64,000 bases of DNA from assembly GCF_018688315.1 (NCBI RefSeq), contig NZ_CP061315.1, forward strand, positions 1,178,001 through 1,242,000, read 5' to 3'. Under the pieces are notes generated by a model, which was not told the DNA's origin, did not search any database, and saw nothing but the letters and a program-made list of their open reading frames with translations. This document shows positions 7,747 to 16,288 of the stretch, piece after piece. The position numbers and the translations under genes were made by a program. Source of the stretch: Polynucleobacter sp. AP-Kolm-20A-A1 (GTDB lineage: Bacteria > Pseudomonadota > Gammaproteobacteria > Burkholderiales > Burkholderiaceae). Numbering within the stretch: position 1 is the first letter of the stretch; each line of letters opens with the position of its first letter.

Positions 7747-9125
7747 GCAGCCTCCGACACAATATTCATCAAATCACCAACAGATGTATCGAAATGAGCA
7801 ACTTCAGCAATGTCTTGCTGCAAAAACTGTTGCATCTTGGGCCATAAACGAATAGCCGCATCAAAATCAGGATCGCTGCCTGGCGCATACGCTCCCATAC
7901 TCAGTAAGTCACGTCCACGCATATAGCGGCTGTACAACTGCTTAAAGCGACGTGCAGCCATCAAATGCTCAGGCTTCACAACCCTTGGCATGGCGCGAGA
8001 AATGGATTTCTCAATATCAATTGCCGGGTAATGACCTGAGTCAGCTAGTTCACGAGAAAGGAAGAAGTGGCCATCTAAGACGCCGCGTGCTGTATCAGCA
8101 ACGGGATCATTAATGTCATCACCTTCTAGCAGCAAGGTATAAAAAGCAGTAATGGAGCCATCCGGGCTTTTGCCATTACCAACTTTTTCTAGCAACTCTG
8201 GAATTTTTCCGAAAACGCTTGGTGGATAGCCTCTGGATACCGGGGCTTCTCCCAGGCTTAGGCCAATTTCACGCTGCGCCATTGCAAAGCGTGTGAGCGA
8301 ATCCACAATTAATACGACATGTTTATTTTGATCTCTAAACCAAGTAGCAATTTCAGTTGCATACCAAGCACCTTTGGCACGCGCTAGCGGGGAAGAGTCT
8401 GCTGGTGCAGCAACTACAACAGCACGTTTTGCAGTTTCCGGGTCCAGGATGTCTTCGCAGAACTCGCGGACCTCACGACTACGTTCACCAACTAATGAAA
8501 CCACAATGACATCGGCCACACAATTACGGCATAGCATTCCGAGCGTCACACTTTTGCCAACGCCAGATCCAGCAAAGATTCCGATACGTTGGCCACGGCC
8601 GATGGTGAGCATACTGTTCACACTTCTTAAGCCAGTATCCATAGGCTCATGAATCGGGTGACGCTCCATTGGATTTAATGAACGTGTATTAACAGGCTTA
8701 GCTTGCAGCTCGCCCTCACCTTTGCCATCTAGAGGTCTGCCAAAACCATCAACAATACGGCCAAGCAAGTCATTACCAATTGCTAGCGGTTTTACTGAAG
8801 AGCGAATCGTATAAACGCCATCCGCCATAAATGGTGTATTGGCTGGATAAACCAACGCACCAGGAGAGATGCCATCGATTGAATCTACGGCCATCAAATA
8901 GGTGATGCCGCCATTAAAACCAATGCACTCAGCGTCAATGAAATACTCTGAGCCCTGAGACAAGATGCAGGCGCTAGCACCGATTGGTAGAGGTAAGCCC
9001 TCTACTTCAAGAACAAAACCAGAAACCTTTTTTAAACGGCCTTCACGAATCGATTTAGGGCCAGCGCGCAAAAGATCTAACGCATTATTTAATTTGGAAT
9101 GAACTTGATCAGCGCGGATCGTCAT
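7743..9125 (-). CDS. fliI: Flagellum-specific export ATPase FliI
   Basis: 460 residues, normal for FliI, which is related to the F1-ATPase beta subunit. The Walker A motif is GIFAGSGVGKSVTLGML and the Walker B strand is HVVLIVDSLTRFAMAQREI, followed by the family-specific GEAPVSRGYPPSVFGKIPEL. The enzyme powers or regulates delivery of substrates to the export gate, with FliH and FliJ. It lies between fliH and fliJ, overlapping fliJ by four bases and starting 10 bases after fliH. Confidence 0.98.
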   Translation of the reverse strand: MTIRADQVHSKLNNALDLLRAGPKSIREGRLKKVSGFVLEVEGLPLPIGASACILSQGSEYFIDAECIGFNGGITYLMAVDSIDGISPGALVYPANTPFMADGVYTIRSSVKPLAIGNDLLGRIVDGFGRPLDGKGEGELQAKPVNTRSLNPMERHPIHEPMDTGLRSVNSMLTIGRGQRIGIFAGSGVGKSVTLGMLCRNCVADVIVVSLVGERSREVREFCEDILDPETAKRAVVVAAPADSSPLARAKGAWYATEIATWFRDQNKHVVLIVDSLTRFAMAQREIGLSLGEAPVSRGYPPSVFGKIPELLEKVGNGKSPDGSITAFYTLLLEGDDINDPVADTARGVLDGHFFLSRELADSGHYPAIDIEKSISRAMPRVVKPEHLMAARRFKQLYSRYMRGRDLLSMGAYAPGSDPDFDAAIRLWPKMQQFLQQDIAEVAHFDTSVGDLMNIVSEAA

Positions 9126-9135
9126 GGGTGATTAC

Positions 9136-9852
9136 TTAGAAGTTTTCTTCGCCAGACGATGGCAGGTAATTCGGCAATCCCAGCAATGAACGTGCAATTG
9201 CTTTTCTGGCTTCAAAGCCAACATCAATACGAGCATGATCAAGCTCTGCAAATGCATGGCCTGATGGCACATCAGCATCTAGCAATAAGCTGCAAGAAAA
9301 AGGCAGGCCTGGATCTTCAACAATGCGCTTCCAAATAATGGCGTCTGCTTCAGAGATGCGCAGGTGCAAAGTTTCGCCAGGTCTAGGCAAACGCATTAAG
9401 GCTTCTTGAATAGCGGCAACAAATGGCGCACGCTCAATTTCTTCTTTGCCAGAGATACGCAATGCAACTTCATAAGCCAATTCATTGAGTGGCTGAGTAA
9501 TTGCTTCAGGCAAGCCTTGTAAGGCGGCCAAAATATCCTGCAATGACTTTGTTAGAGAATCAATATCGGCTTTGGCATCGTCATACGCTTGCTTATAGCC
9601 AGCTTGTGCACCTGCAGCTTTGCCTGTTTGCAAGCCCTCTACCTCACCCTGTTGATTGCCTGTTTGAAAACCCTGGGTGTAGCCTTCCTGAAAGGCTGCA
9701 GTACGAATGGCTTCGATTTCTTCAGCGGTAGGTAGTTGCAGCGGTGGCTCAACTGGCTCACTGGCAGCAATAATTTCTGGTTCAAGACGTGGAATGACAA
9801 CCGGTTCTGGCGGTTTTGGATCAAACGACGGCGGCATCCACTTAATAACCAT
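9136..9852 (-). CDS. fliH: Flagellar export ATPase regulator FliH
   Basis: 238 residues. FliH dimers hold FliI and tether it to the C-ring through FliN. The middle (about 50-85) shows the glycine-spaced pattern typical of FliH (FQEGYTQGFQTGNQQGEVEG followed by LQTGKAAGAQAGY), a GxxxG-repeat helix. The C-terminal domain (about 120-230) resembles the V-ATPase E subunit/FliH fold. It lies nine bases after fliG and before fliI. Confidence 0.95.
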   Translation of the reverse strand: MVIKWMPPSFDPKPPEPVVIPRLEPEIIAASEPVEPPLQLPTAEEIEAIRTAAFQEGYTQGFQTGNQQGEVEGLQTGKAAGAQAGYKQAYDDAKADIDSLTKSLQDILAALQGLPEAITQPLNELAYEVALRISGKEEIERAPFVAAIQEALMRLPRPGETLHLRISEADAIIWKRIVEDPGLPFSCSLLLDADVPSGHAFAELDHARIDVGFEARKAIARSLLGLPNYLPSSGEENF

Positions 9853-9861
9853 GGGAAGCGC

Positions 9862-10950
9862 TTAAATAAATTCGTCTAGATGCTTACCAGACTGTAGAAC
9901 AATCAATTTCTTGTCAGCCATCGCACGCGCAATACGCACCATCTCTCGTTGACGGTCTTCTACATCAGATACCTTCACAGGAGGCAAGGTGTCCAACTCA
10001 TCACGAGTACGCTCAGCAGAACGCTTGGTCATATTGCTGAAAATCTTTTCGCGCAATTTAGGACTTGCGCCCTTCAAGGCAATGATCAAGATATCTTGCG
10101 GCACTTCAAGCAAGACTGTTTCAAGAGATTTGTCAGCAACATCCAAGAAGTCTTCAAAGCTAAACATTCTTTCGATGATGGCTTCTGCCAAGTCGCTGTC
10201 GTAATCACGAATGCAATCAATTGCACTCTTATTCATATCGTCAGCCATGTAATTGAGAATGTCGGCAGTAGGCGCGATACCACCGCTACCAACATCAGAC
10301 TTCTTAGCGTCTGGGCCAAGCAATTGCATCATGACTTCATTGAGAACCTGAATTGCTTCAGCGTCCACTTTTTCTAACAACGCAACACGCAACATCAATT
10401 CATTGCGACGATCTTCTGGGAACATCGCCACGAATGCAGAGGTTTGCTCAGGGCGCAAGAATGTCATTAAGCTCGCCACAATCTGTGGGTGCTCGTTGCG
10501 CACTACTTCGTATAACTCTTCAGGCGTTGCAGAAGCAACAGCTTCAATGCCCGCCAAAGTGGTTGCGTTTTCTAGGCTTTCTTTGTCGCCCAAAACACCC
10601 ATGATGGAACCAATATCACCGCCTACTGGCGCATGCCATGAAGTGATTTCTTTAAATTCAGATAGCACTTTTGCAGCGGTGAGCTTGTCTATGAAGCTCA
10701 TGCCCGCCATACGCACAGATAGTGCCTGCACATCTTCTGGACTGAGCTTACGCAGTACTTCAGCAGAGAACTCGGGGCCTACTAGCAACAAAATCATTGC
10801 TACTTTATGCAGGTTATCAAACTCATCTACTTCACTTAATGAGTTCGCCTGGGCGCTAGATTGCTCGAGGCCACGCTTCATTGCATCACTTAAGGATGGC
10901 GTTAAATCCATCCCTTGGTGCAAACGGTATTGATTAGCAGGTGTACTCAT
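9862..10950 (-). CDS. fliG: Flagellar motor switch protein FliG
   Basis: 362 residues, about 30 longer than the enterobacterial protein, with the extra length at the variable N-terminus. FliG is the rotor protein that contacts the stator. Middle and C-terminal armadillo-type domains are clear: HPQIVASLMTFLRPEQTSAF in the middle, then MFSFEDFLDVADKSLETVLL and ALKGASPKLREKIFSNMTKR, which includes charged residues used in torque generation. Its ATG overlaps the fliF stop codon. Confidence 0.97.
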   Translation of the reverse strand: MSTPANQYRLHQGMDLTPSLSDAMKRGLEQSSAQANSLSEVDEFDNLHKVAMILLLVGPEFSAEVLRKLSPEDVQALSVRMAGMSFIDKLTAAKVLSEFKEITSWHAPVGGDIGSIMGVLGDKESLENATTLAGIEAVASATPEELYEVVRNEHPQIVASLMTFLRPEQTSAFVAMFPEDRRNELMLRVALLEKVDAEAIQVLNEVMMQLLGPDAKKSDVGSGGIAPTADILNYMADDMNKSAIDCIRDYDSDLAEAIIERMFSFEDFLDVADKSLETVLLEVPQDILIIALKGASPKLREKIFSNMTKRSAERTRDELDTLPPVKVSDVEDRQREMVRIARAMADKKLIVLQSGKHLDEFI

Positions 10951-12839
10951 TAGATGTTACCTCCGGCAGCTTTAGAGTCGCCGGATAGATTGTTGCGAGC
11001 CGCATCAATCTTTGCTTTCGTTTCTTGCCAGTTCTTGAGCAAGCTTGCCAATACTTGTGGGTTCGCTTTTACAAAGTCTTCGGTGTAGTTCACCAAGTTA
11101 TCGTACTCAGCACGCAAGGCTTCTTCAGCAGCACGAGCATTTTCTCTCGCCTTCTCAACCTGTTGTCTAGCTTCATCTTGCTCACGTAGATTTCTCTCGC
11201 GAATGCGGGCTTGTTCCATCTGCTCCATCACATCCTCCGTAGCTTGTGCTTCCTGCTCAAGTTCCTTCACTTTCTTCGGCGCAATCAATGTGCGCATGAC
11301 GGTGAGGTAAGCCAGGATTAATGCCAACAGCAAAATACCAAACTTCAAAAACTCTTTAATCAAATCTGTAAGTGATGCATCTTTATAGAAAGGAACTTTT
11401 TCAGTTACTTCCGGCGCAAATGCAATATTCGCCACGCTGACTGTATCGCCACGTTTCTCTACAAAACCAACTGCATCACGCACGATATTGTTAATTTGCT
11501 GCATTTCTTCTGGGGTATAGGGCGCTGCAGGCTCTACTACTGTGCCGTCCCTATCCAAAATTGCTGGCTTGAAGTTCACCACCACAGCAGCAGCTACGCG
11601 TTTGAGTTGACCTTTATTAGCCTTCAATACTTCAATTGCGCGATCAACTTCATAGTTGATTGTGCTGTCACGCTTACCAGAGGAATTCGCGCCCATCGTG
11701 CTAGATGGAGAAATCAATTGTTGTGCTTCGTTATCCGCAGCGAGTGGTCCACTTAATGGAGCGACTGGCTGAGGTGGCGCTTGATTGGTAAGTGCGCCAG
11801 GTACAGCACCAGTCGTAGATTGCTGACCAGTGGATTCTGAATTTTGCTGACTACGAATACTTGCTTGATTCGGTGCAGAATTTTTGCCGAATGTTTCTTG
11901 AGTCAGCGTACGCTCATCAAAGTTCAAGTCTAGCGTTACTTGTGCACGTACATTGTCTTTGCCAATCACCGGCTCAAGCAAGATACCAATACGTTTAGAT
12001 AAGGCATGCTCTAACTCAGCAACATATTTAATCTGGGAAGAATCAAGGCTATCAGCACGCTGTGGTTGATGAGACAACAAGTTGCCGTCTTGATCAACGA
12101 TGGATACCTGCGCTGGAGATAGTTTTGGTACGGATGAACTTACTAAATACGTGATTGCCACAACTTGCTGCGGATCCAGGAAACGCCCTGGATACATGGT
12201 TAAGACGACTGAAGCGGTAGGCTTTTCCTGGTCGCGCACAAAAGCAGTTTGCTTAGGTACTGCTAAGTGCACTCGCGCACTCTTAATAGAGCCAATAGAA
12301 GTAATGCTCTTTGAGAGCTCACCTTCTAATGCACGCTGATAGTTCACTTGCTCTACAAATTGGCTAGTACCCAACTTTTGATTTTCGAGAACTTCAAACC
12401 CTACTGTTCCAGATTTTGGCAATCCTTGGCCAGCCAGTTTTAAACGCGCATCGTATACAGAAGATTCAGGCACCATGAGTGCGCCGCCACCTTCGGTAAA
12501 TTTATAAGGGATATTCATTTGCTGGAGCGAGGCAACGATAGCTGCTCCATCGGTATCAGTCAGATTTGAAAATAAGACTTTGTATTGACCACTTTTGTTT
12601 CCACTCATGGAAACACCGGCAACTGCAACAACTAAAAATAGAACAGCGCCAGCTAGACCCATTTTTTGACGCATATTTAAACTGTCAAAACGGTCTTTAA
12701 TAAGATTCATTGCATTGCTAAATGAGTTTGTGCCTGCAGGAGCGCTTTTAGCAGCAGCACCAGTCGCACTTGAGCCCAAATTGACAGAGGCAGCGCCGCT
12801 ATCTGGGTCTAATAATTTAGGCTCTTGTCTATCACTCAA
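10950..12839 (-). CDS. fliF: Flagellar MS-ring protein FliF
   Basis: 629 residues. FliF forms the MS ring in the inner membrane. Two transmembrane segments are visible (about 60-80, MGLAGAVLFLVVAVAGVSM, and about 508-528). Between them are the periplasmic ring-building domains (NQKLGTSQFVEQVNYQRALE followed by GELSKSITSI) and a low-complexity insert rich in glutamine and proline. The C-terminal cytoplasmic tail binds FliG. The frame opens with TTG at 12839; no better start is seen before the first membrane segment, and no strong ribosome site precedes it. It is the first gene of the fliF-fliR run. Confidence 0.96.
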   Translation of the reverse strand: MSDRQEPKLLDPDSGAASVNLGSSATGAAAKSAPAGTNSFSNAMNLIKDRFDSLNMRQKMGLAGAVLFLVVAVAGVSMSGNKSGQYKVLFSNLTDTDGAAIVASLQQMNIPYKFTEGGGALMVPESSVYDARLKLAGQGLPKSGTVGFEVLENQKLGTSQFVEQVNYQRALEGELSKSITSIGSIKSARVHLAVPKQTAFVRDQEKPTASVVLTMYPGRFLDPQQVVAITYLVSSSVPKLSPAQVSIVDQDGNLLSHQPQRADSLDSSQIKYVAELEHALSKRIGILLEPVIGKDNVRAQVTLDLNFDERTLTQETFGKNSAPNQASIRSQQNSESTGQQSTTGAVPGALTNQAPPQPVAPLSGPLAADNEAQQLISPSSTMGANSSGKRDSTINYEVDRAIEVLKANKGQLKRVAAAVVVNFKPAILDRDGTVVEPAAPYTPEEMQQINNIVRDAVGFVEKRGDTVSVANIAFAPEVTEKVPFYKDASLTDLIKEFLKFGILLLALILAYLTVMRTLIAPKKVKELEQEAQATEDVMEQMEQARIRERNLREQDEARQQVEKARENARAAEEALRAEYDNLVNYTEDFVKANPQVLASLLKNWQETKAKIDAARNNLSGDSKAAGGNI

Positions 12840-12902
12840 AATAAAAACTTTATAAAAAATAAGGCGAAAAAAATGTCATCCCTAAATGCACCATCATTAG
12901 GC

Positions 12903-12951
12903 AGATAACATTAATGTGAAAAAGTATATATGAATGTCATAATTGTTATCT
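12903..12951. promoter_or_regulatory. Imperfect inverted repeat between fliF and the sensor kinase gene
   Basis: AGATAACATTAATG (12903-12916) pairs with CATAATTGTTATCT (12938-12951), 12 of 14 positions matching, in the 161-base divergent region between fliF and the flrB-like gene. The outer seven bases are perfect. The position suits an operator shared by both divergent units. No convincing sigma-54 element accompanies it. Confidence 0.4.
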
Positions 12952-13000
12952 AATTATTTCTTGCCCTATTGGTGCAAAAGCCCCTAAGAATCAGTAATTT

Positions 13001-14197
13001 ATGCCCGATCCTCAAACCGATACAACAACTCAGAAATCGCAAGGTTTAGAGGAAGCGTTCGATCTTTTTATTGAGGCATCAAAAGCTCTAGAGGCCCAAC
13101 AGGCGGTGCTTCAAGGGCAACTCACCGAACTGAGTGGTCAATTGATTGCTGCTAATTCAAGGCTCTCGAGCCTTCTCAATTCATTGCCTGCAGGCGTAAT
13201 TTTGGTTGAGCACGACGAGTTAATTGACTTCAATCCAGCTGCTGCACACTTCATTCCAGAGCTAACTAAGGGTATGCCCTGGAAAATCCCTGAAAATTGG
13301 AGGTCGTCTAATGGCCCTGGGGGGTATGCAAGGCGTCAGGATGATAAACAGCATTCCACTCAAATTTATGAAGTAAAGGCTGAGAGCAACGTCAGCGGCG
13401 AATATTCAAGAAGACTGGGTGATAAACAGCAAATCTTGCAAATCTTGGAAGTAAAGACGGGTGCGCGCAGCGTTATTCAGATTCAGGACATTACTAGCGC
13501 AATTGCCAATCGTGCCGAAGAGGAGCGCATTAGCCGCCTCACGGCTATGGGCAAGATGAGTGCAGGCATCGCCCACCAACTGAGAACCCCGCTCTCCACC
13601 GCCCTGCTCTATGCATCCCATCTGGCCGACCAAAACGTCGCTGACGACCAAAAGCAGCTATTTGCCGATAGATTGCGTAAGCAATTGATTAGTTTAGAGA
13701 AATTAGCCTCAAACATGCTCTTGTTCTTGAAGCAAAGGCCTCAGCAAACTAGCCCTGTAGCAGTTCATGAGGTCTTGGAAGAAGCCTGTCAGTCAGCCCA
13801 GGGCTTGAGCCAGGAGCGCAATATCGAGCTTAAATTAAGCCTGAATTCGCCAAAAACCCTCATTAATGTTGAAAAACACTCCATTATTAGCGCTTTAGTG
13901 GCTGTTTTGGAAAATGCCATCCAGGTAAGCGAACCTGGTCAATCCGTAGAAATTCACTGTCGTGACTGGCCCAATCGCACCGAAATCACGATTGAGGACC
14001 ATGGTCCAGGCATTGCCGAGAACATGATGGACACCATTTTTGAGCCTTTCTCCAGCGGTAGGGTCACCGGAAACGGTCTTGGCCTGTCGATCGCCAGAAG
14101 CAATATCGAAAGCCATCGCGGCCAGATCCTGGTTCGCAACCGTCCAGAAGGCGGCGCACGCTTTACTATCAACCTTCCATCCTTAACTGAACTCTAA
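13001..14197 (+). CDS. Two-component sensor histidine kinase, FlrB/FleS-like
   Basis: 398 residues, with no transmembrane segment and so cytosolic. The order is an N-terminal coiled coil (about 20-58), a PAS-like domain (about 58-165), HisKA dimerisation with the phospho-accepting His192 (GIAHQLRTPL), and a HATPase domain with the N box VLENAIQVS and G boxes DHGPGIAEN and GNGLGLSIAR. Length, lack of membrane segments and the linked NtrC-type regulator 11 bases downstream match FlrB/FleS, which phosphorylates FlrC/FleR to turn on class III flagellar genes. A 26-residue unit is repeated in tandem inside the PAS region (see the repeat entry). The gene symbol is left empty because naming differs between lineages. 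Confidence 0.88.
   Translation: MPDPQTDTTTQKSQGLEEAFDLFIEASKALEAQQAVLQGQLTELSGQLIAANSRLSSLLNSLPAGVILVEHDELIDFNPAAAHFIPELTKGMPWKIPENWRSSNGPGGYARRQDDKQHSTQIYEVKAESNVSGEYSRRLGDKQQILQILEVKTGARSVIQIQDITSAIANRAEEERISRLTAMGKMSAGIAHQLRTPLSTALLYASHLADQNVADDQKQLFADRLRKQLISLEKLASNMLLFLKQRPQQTSPVAVHEVLEEACQSAQGLSQERNIELKLSLNSPKTLINVEKHSIISALVAVLENAIQVSEPGQSVEIHCRDWPNRTEITIEDHGPGIAENMMDTIFEPFSSGRVTGNGLGLSIARSNIESHRGQILVRNRPEGGARFTINLPSLTEL
13325..13459 (+). repeat. Tandem 26-residue duplication inside the sensor kinase gene
   Basis: Residues from 109 (YARRQDDKQHSTQIYEVKAE) and from 135 (YSRRLGDKQQILQILEVKTG) align over 20 positions with an exact 78-base period. The bases around GATAAACAGCA and GAAGTAAAG are the same in both copies. 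The repeat falls near the end of the PAS-like domain, before the HisKA helix, so it may duplicate a beta hairpin. Synonymous differences show it is not very recent. Confidence 0.7.
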
Positions 14198-14208
14198 GAA
14201 CACCAATA

Positions 14209-15615
14209 ATGTCGATTTCCGAAGCCAGCACATCCAATCTCCCGCCAGTCCTGCTGGTCGAGGATGATGACGACTTACGGGAGGCTATCGCCATTACCCT
14301 TTCCCTAAAGGGCATTGAACACAAGATTGTGGATCGGGCTGAACTTGCCTTAAGCCTTATCCAGCCCAACTACCCCAATATCCTGATTACCGACTTTCGC
14401 CTGCCAGGCATGAATGGCATTGAGCTCCTTAGAGAAGCTCGCAAAATCCAGCCAGACCTGCCCGTAGTGGTCATGACTGCCTTCGCCGATGCCAAACTCG
14501 CAGTTGAGGCCCTTAAATCAGGGGCCCGGGACTTCTTGATTAAGCCTTTTGTGCCGGATCAGCTTGTTGAGGTGATTGGACGGTATCAAAAAGAGAGTTC
14601 CAACCCGATTGCCACCAAAAACGGCAACGTCCAGGAAATTATTGCCGTAGACCCGGCAACTCTTGCCGTTATGGCACGCTGTGAACGGGTTGGGAAGACC
14701 GATGCCACCGCTCTTTTGACCGGGGAATCGGGTGTTGGTAAAGATATTTTTGCCAAAAGAATCCATGAATTATCAAACCGGGCCAATAAGCCCTATGTAG
14801 CTATTAACTGCGCTGCCATACCGGAAACCCTGCTTGAATCCACTCTCTTTGGCCATGAAAAAGGGGCATTTACTGGGGCAACTAAGACCTCCCCAGGTAA
14901 GTTTGAGCAAGCCAATGGCGGCACCCTTTTCCTCGATGAAATCGGTGAAATGCCCCTGGAATTGCAGGCAAAGCTGCTTCGCGTACTGCAAGACAAGGTC
15001 ATTGAGCGTCTAGGCAGCCGGGAGTCGATTTCTTGCGATGTCCGCATCGTAACCGCTACCAATAAGGACTTGCAGGCCAGAGTGGCTGAAGGCAAGTTCC
15101 GTGAAGACTTGTACTTCCGCATTGCGGTATTCCCAATTCGCATTCCTGGCCTACGGGAACGTGCTGGCGACGTACTGCCATTGGCTGAGTCATTTTTGCG
15201 CCGTTACGGCAAAACTATGGGTAGAACCGATTCAAGCCTTAGCAAGAGCTCCAAGGCCCTACTTCAGAGTTACAGCTGGCCTGGAAACGTCCGGGAGCTG
15301 GAAAATGCCATCCAAAGAGCCCTGCTGCTTTCCGACAATCCAGCGATTGAACCGGCCGATTTGGAGCTGGATGAAATTTCTGGCACAAAAATTGCTTTAA
15401 ATCAAAGTGTTAGTAGTGCAAGTGTAGTGAATGCACCACAAACCGGCCCTGAAGGGGGTTCCGATATAAGTAGCCTGGAACGAGACCATATCTTGAAAGT
15501 CTTGGCCCAGGTAAACGGAAACCGCAAAAAGGCCGTAAGTGTATTAGGAATATCTGAAAGAGCCCTACGCTACAAGCTGAAAGCTTATAAAGATGCCGGT
15601 TTTGAATTTGAGTGA
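14209..15615 (+). CDS. Sigma-54-dependent response regulator, FlrC/FleR-like (NtrC family)
   Basis: 468 residues with all three NtrC-family parts. The receiver domain (1-120) has acidic residues ED18-DDD and phospho-acceptor Asp62 (TDFRLPG). The AAA+ domain has Walker A GESGVGKD (171-178), the sigma-54 contact loop GAFTGA (218-223) and Walker B GTLFLDEIGE (237-246). The C-terminus is a Fis-type helix-turn-helix (VNGNRKKAVSVLGISERALR). With the kinase just upstream it should activate RpoN promoters such as that of flgB. fliE follows after 20 bases. Family membership is certain; the flagellar role is inferred from context. Confidence 0.92.
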   Translation: MSISEASTSNLPPVLLVEDDDDLREAIAITLSLKGIEHKIVDRAELALSLIQPNYPNILITDFRLPGMNGIELLREARKIQPDLPVVVMTAFADAKLAVEALKSGARDFLIKPFVPDQLVEVIGRYQKESSNPIATKNGNVQEIIAVDPATLAVMARCERVGKTDATALLTGESGVGKDIFAKRIHELSNRANKPYVAINCAAIPETLLESTLFGHEKGAFTGATKTSPGKFEQANGGTLFLDEIGEMPLELQAKLLRVLQDKVIERLGSRESISCDVRIVTATNKDLQARVAEGKFREDLYFRIAVFPIRIPGLRERAGDVLPLAESFLRRYGKTMGRTDSSLSKSSKALLQSYSWPGNVRELENAIQRALLLSDNPAIEPADLELDEISGTKIALNQSVSSASVVNAPQTGPEGGSDISSLERDHILKVLAQVNGNRKKAVSVLGISERALRYKLKAYKDAGFEFE

Positions 15616-15635
15616 AAGTAACCTAGAATCCGATC

Positions 15636-15974
15636 ATGAGTATTGAAAAAGTAAACGCGATGCTTGCCCAGTTGCAAGCCCTTGAACAAGCTGCAGCATT
15701 GAGCCAGGGTTCAGGCGTTAACGCACCTTCAACAAACTCAGACCCTGCTGGCGTTGATTTCAAAACTATTCTCAAGAATGCCGTTGCTGAAGTAAGCAGT
15801 GCGCAAAATACTGCTCAAGCTAAAGTTCAAGCTTTTTCTACTGGCGACTCCACGATGAGCCTAGAAGAAGTGATGGTTTCTTTGCAAAAAGCAAACATCT
15901 CCTTCCAAGGAATGTTGGCTGTTCGTAACCGTCTCATTGACGCTTACAAAGACGTAACCAACCTCCAGGTTTAA
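15636..15974 (+). CDS. fliE: Flagellar hook-basal body protein FliE
   Basis: 112 residues. FliE joins the MS ring to the proximal rod and is an early export substrate. The C-terminal block MSLEEVMVSLQKANISFQGM followed by LAVRNRLIDAYKDVTNLQV is the family signature. It lies 20 bases after the FlrC-like gene on the same strand, so it is probably part of that transcription unit. This differs from the common fliE-fliF order, since fliF here lies on the other side of the regulators and on the opposite strand. Confidence 0.96.
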   Translation: MSIEKVNAMLAQLQALEQAAALSQGSGVNAPSTNSDPAGVDFKTILKNAVAEVSSAQNTAQAKVQAFSTGDSTMSLEEVMVSLQKANISFQGMLAVRNRLIDAYKDVTNLQV

Positions 15975-15991
15975 TCCCTTAGTTTTAGTTC

Positions 15992-16288
15992 TTAGGTTTT
16001 TGTAGTGCCAGGTCTTTGGCCGGGCTGCAGATTCTCATCTAATTGATGTGCCCAAGCAATCACCTCAGCGACTGCTGCGTATAACTCTGGAGGCACTAAA
16101 TCATTCAAGCGTAACTGCATTAAGAATTCCACGAGCTGTGGCTCTACACGCGTTGGTATACCTAGCTCTGCAGCCTTAGCCAGAATGGCCTCGGCTAAAT
16201 AACCTTCGCCCTGCCCCACTACTCGTGGCGCAATTGAATTCATTTCATAGGCAAGCGCTACAGCTTTGGTTTGCTTATCGGGATTCAT
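15992..16288 (-). CDS. Free-standing FlhB C-terminal-domain protein (FhlB-type)
   Basis: 98 residues, with no membrane segment. It resembles only the cytoplasmic C-terminal half of FlhB/YscU (AVALAYEMNSIAPRVVGQGE followed by GYLAEAILAKAAELGIP), where the family normally follows the NPTH autocleavage site. There is no NPTH here. Such stand-alone domains are known in other bacteria and can partly replace the cleaved FlhB C-terminal domain, which governs substrate-specificity switching. Its ATG overlaps the end of the FliK-like gene by four bases, so the two are coupled and may act together. Confidence 0.85.
   Translation of the reverse strand: MNPDKQTKAVALAYEMNSIAPRVVGQGEGYLAEAILAKAAELGIPTRVEPQLVEFLMQLRLNDLVPPELYAAVAEVIAWAHQLDENLQPGQRPGTTKT

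Noticed and set aside
12961..12977. Possible sigma-54 element for fliF (TTGCACC, spacer, GGGCA on the minus strand)
   Set aside because: The invariant GG of the -24 element is TG and the -12 part matches only three of five bases. It is too weak to call.
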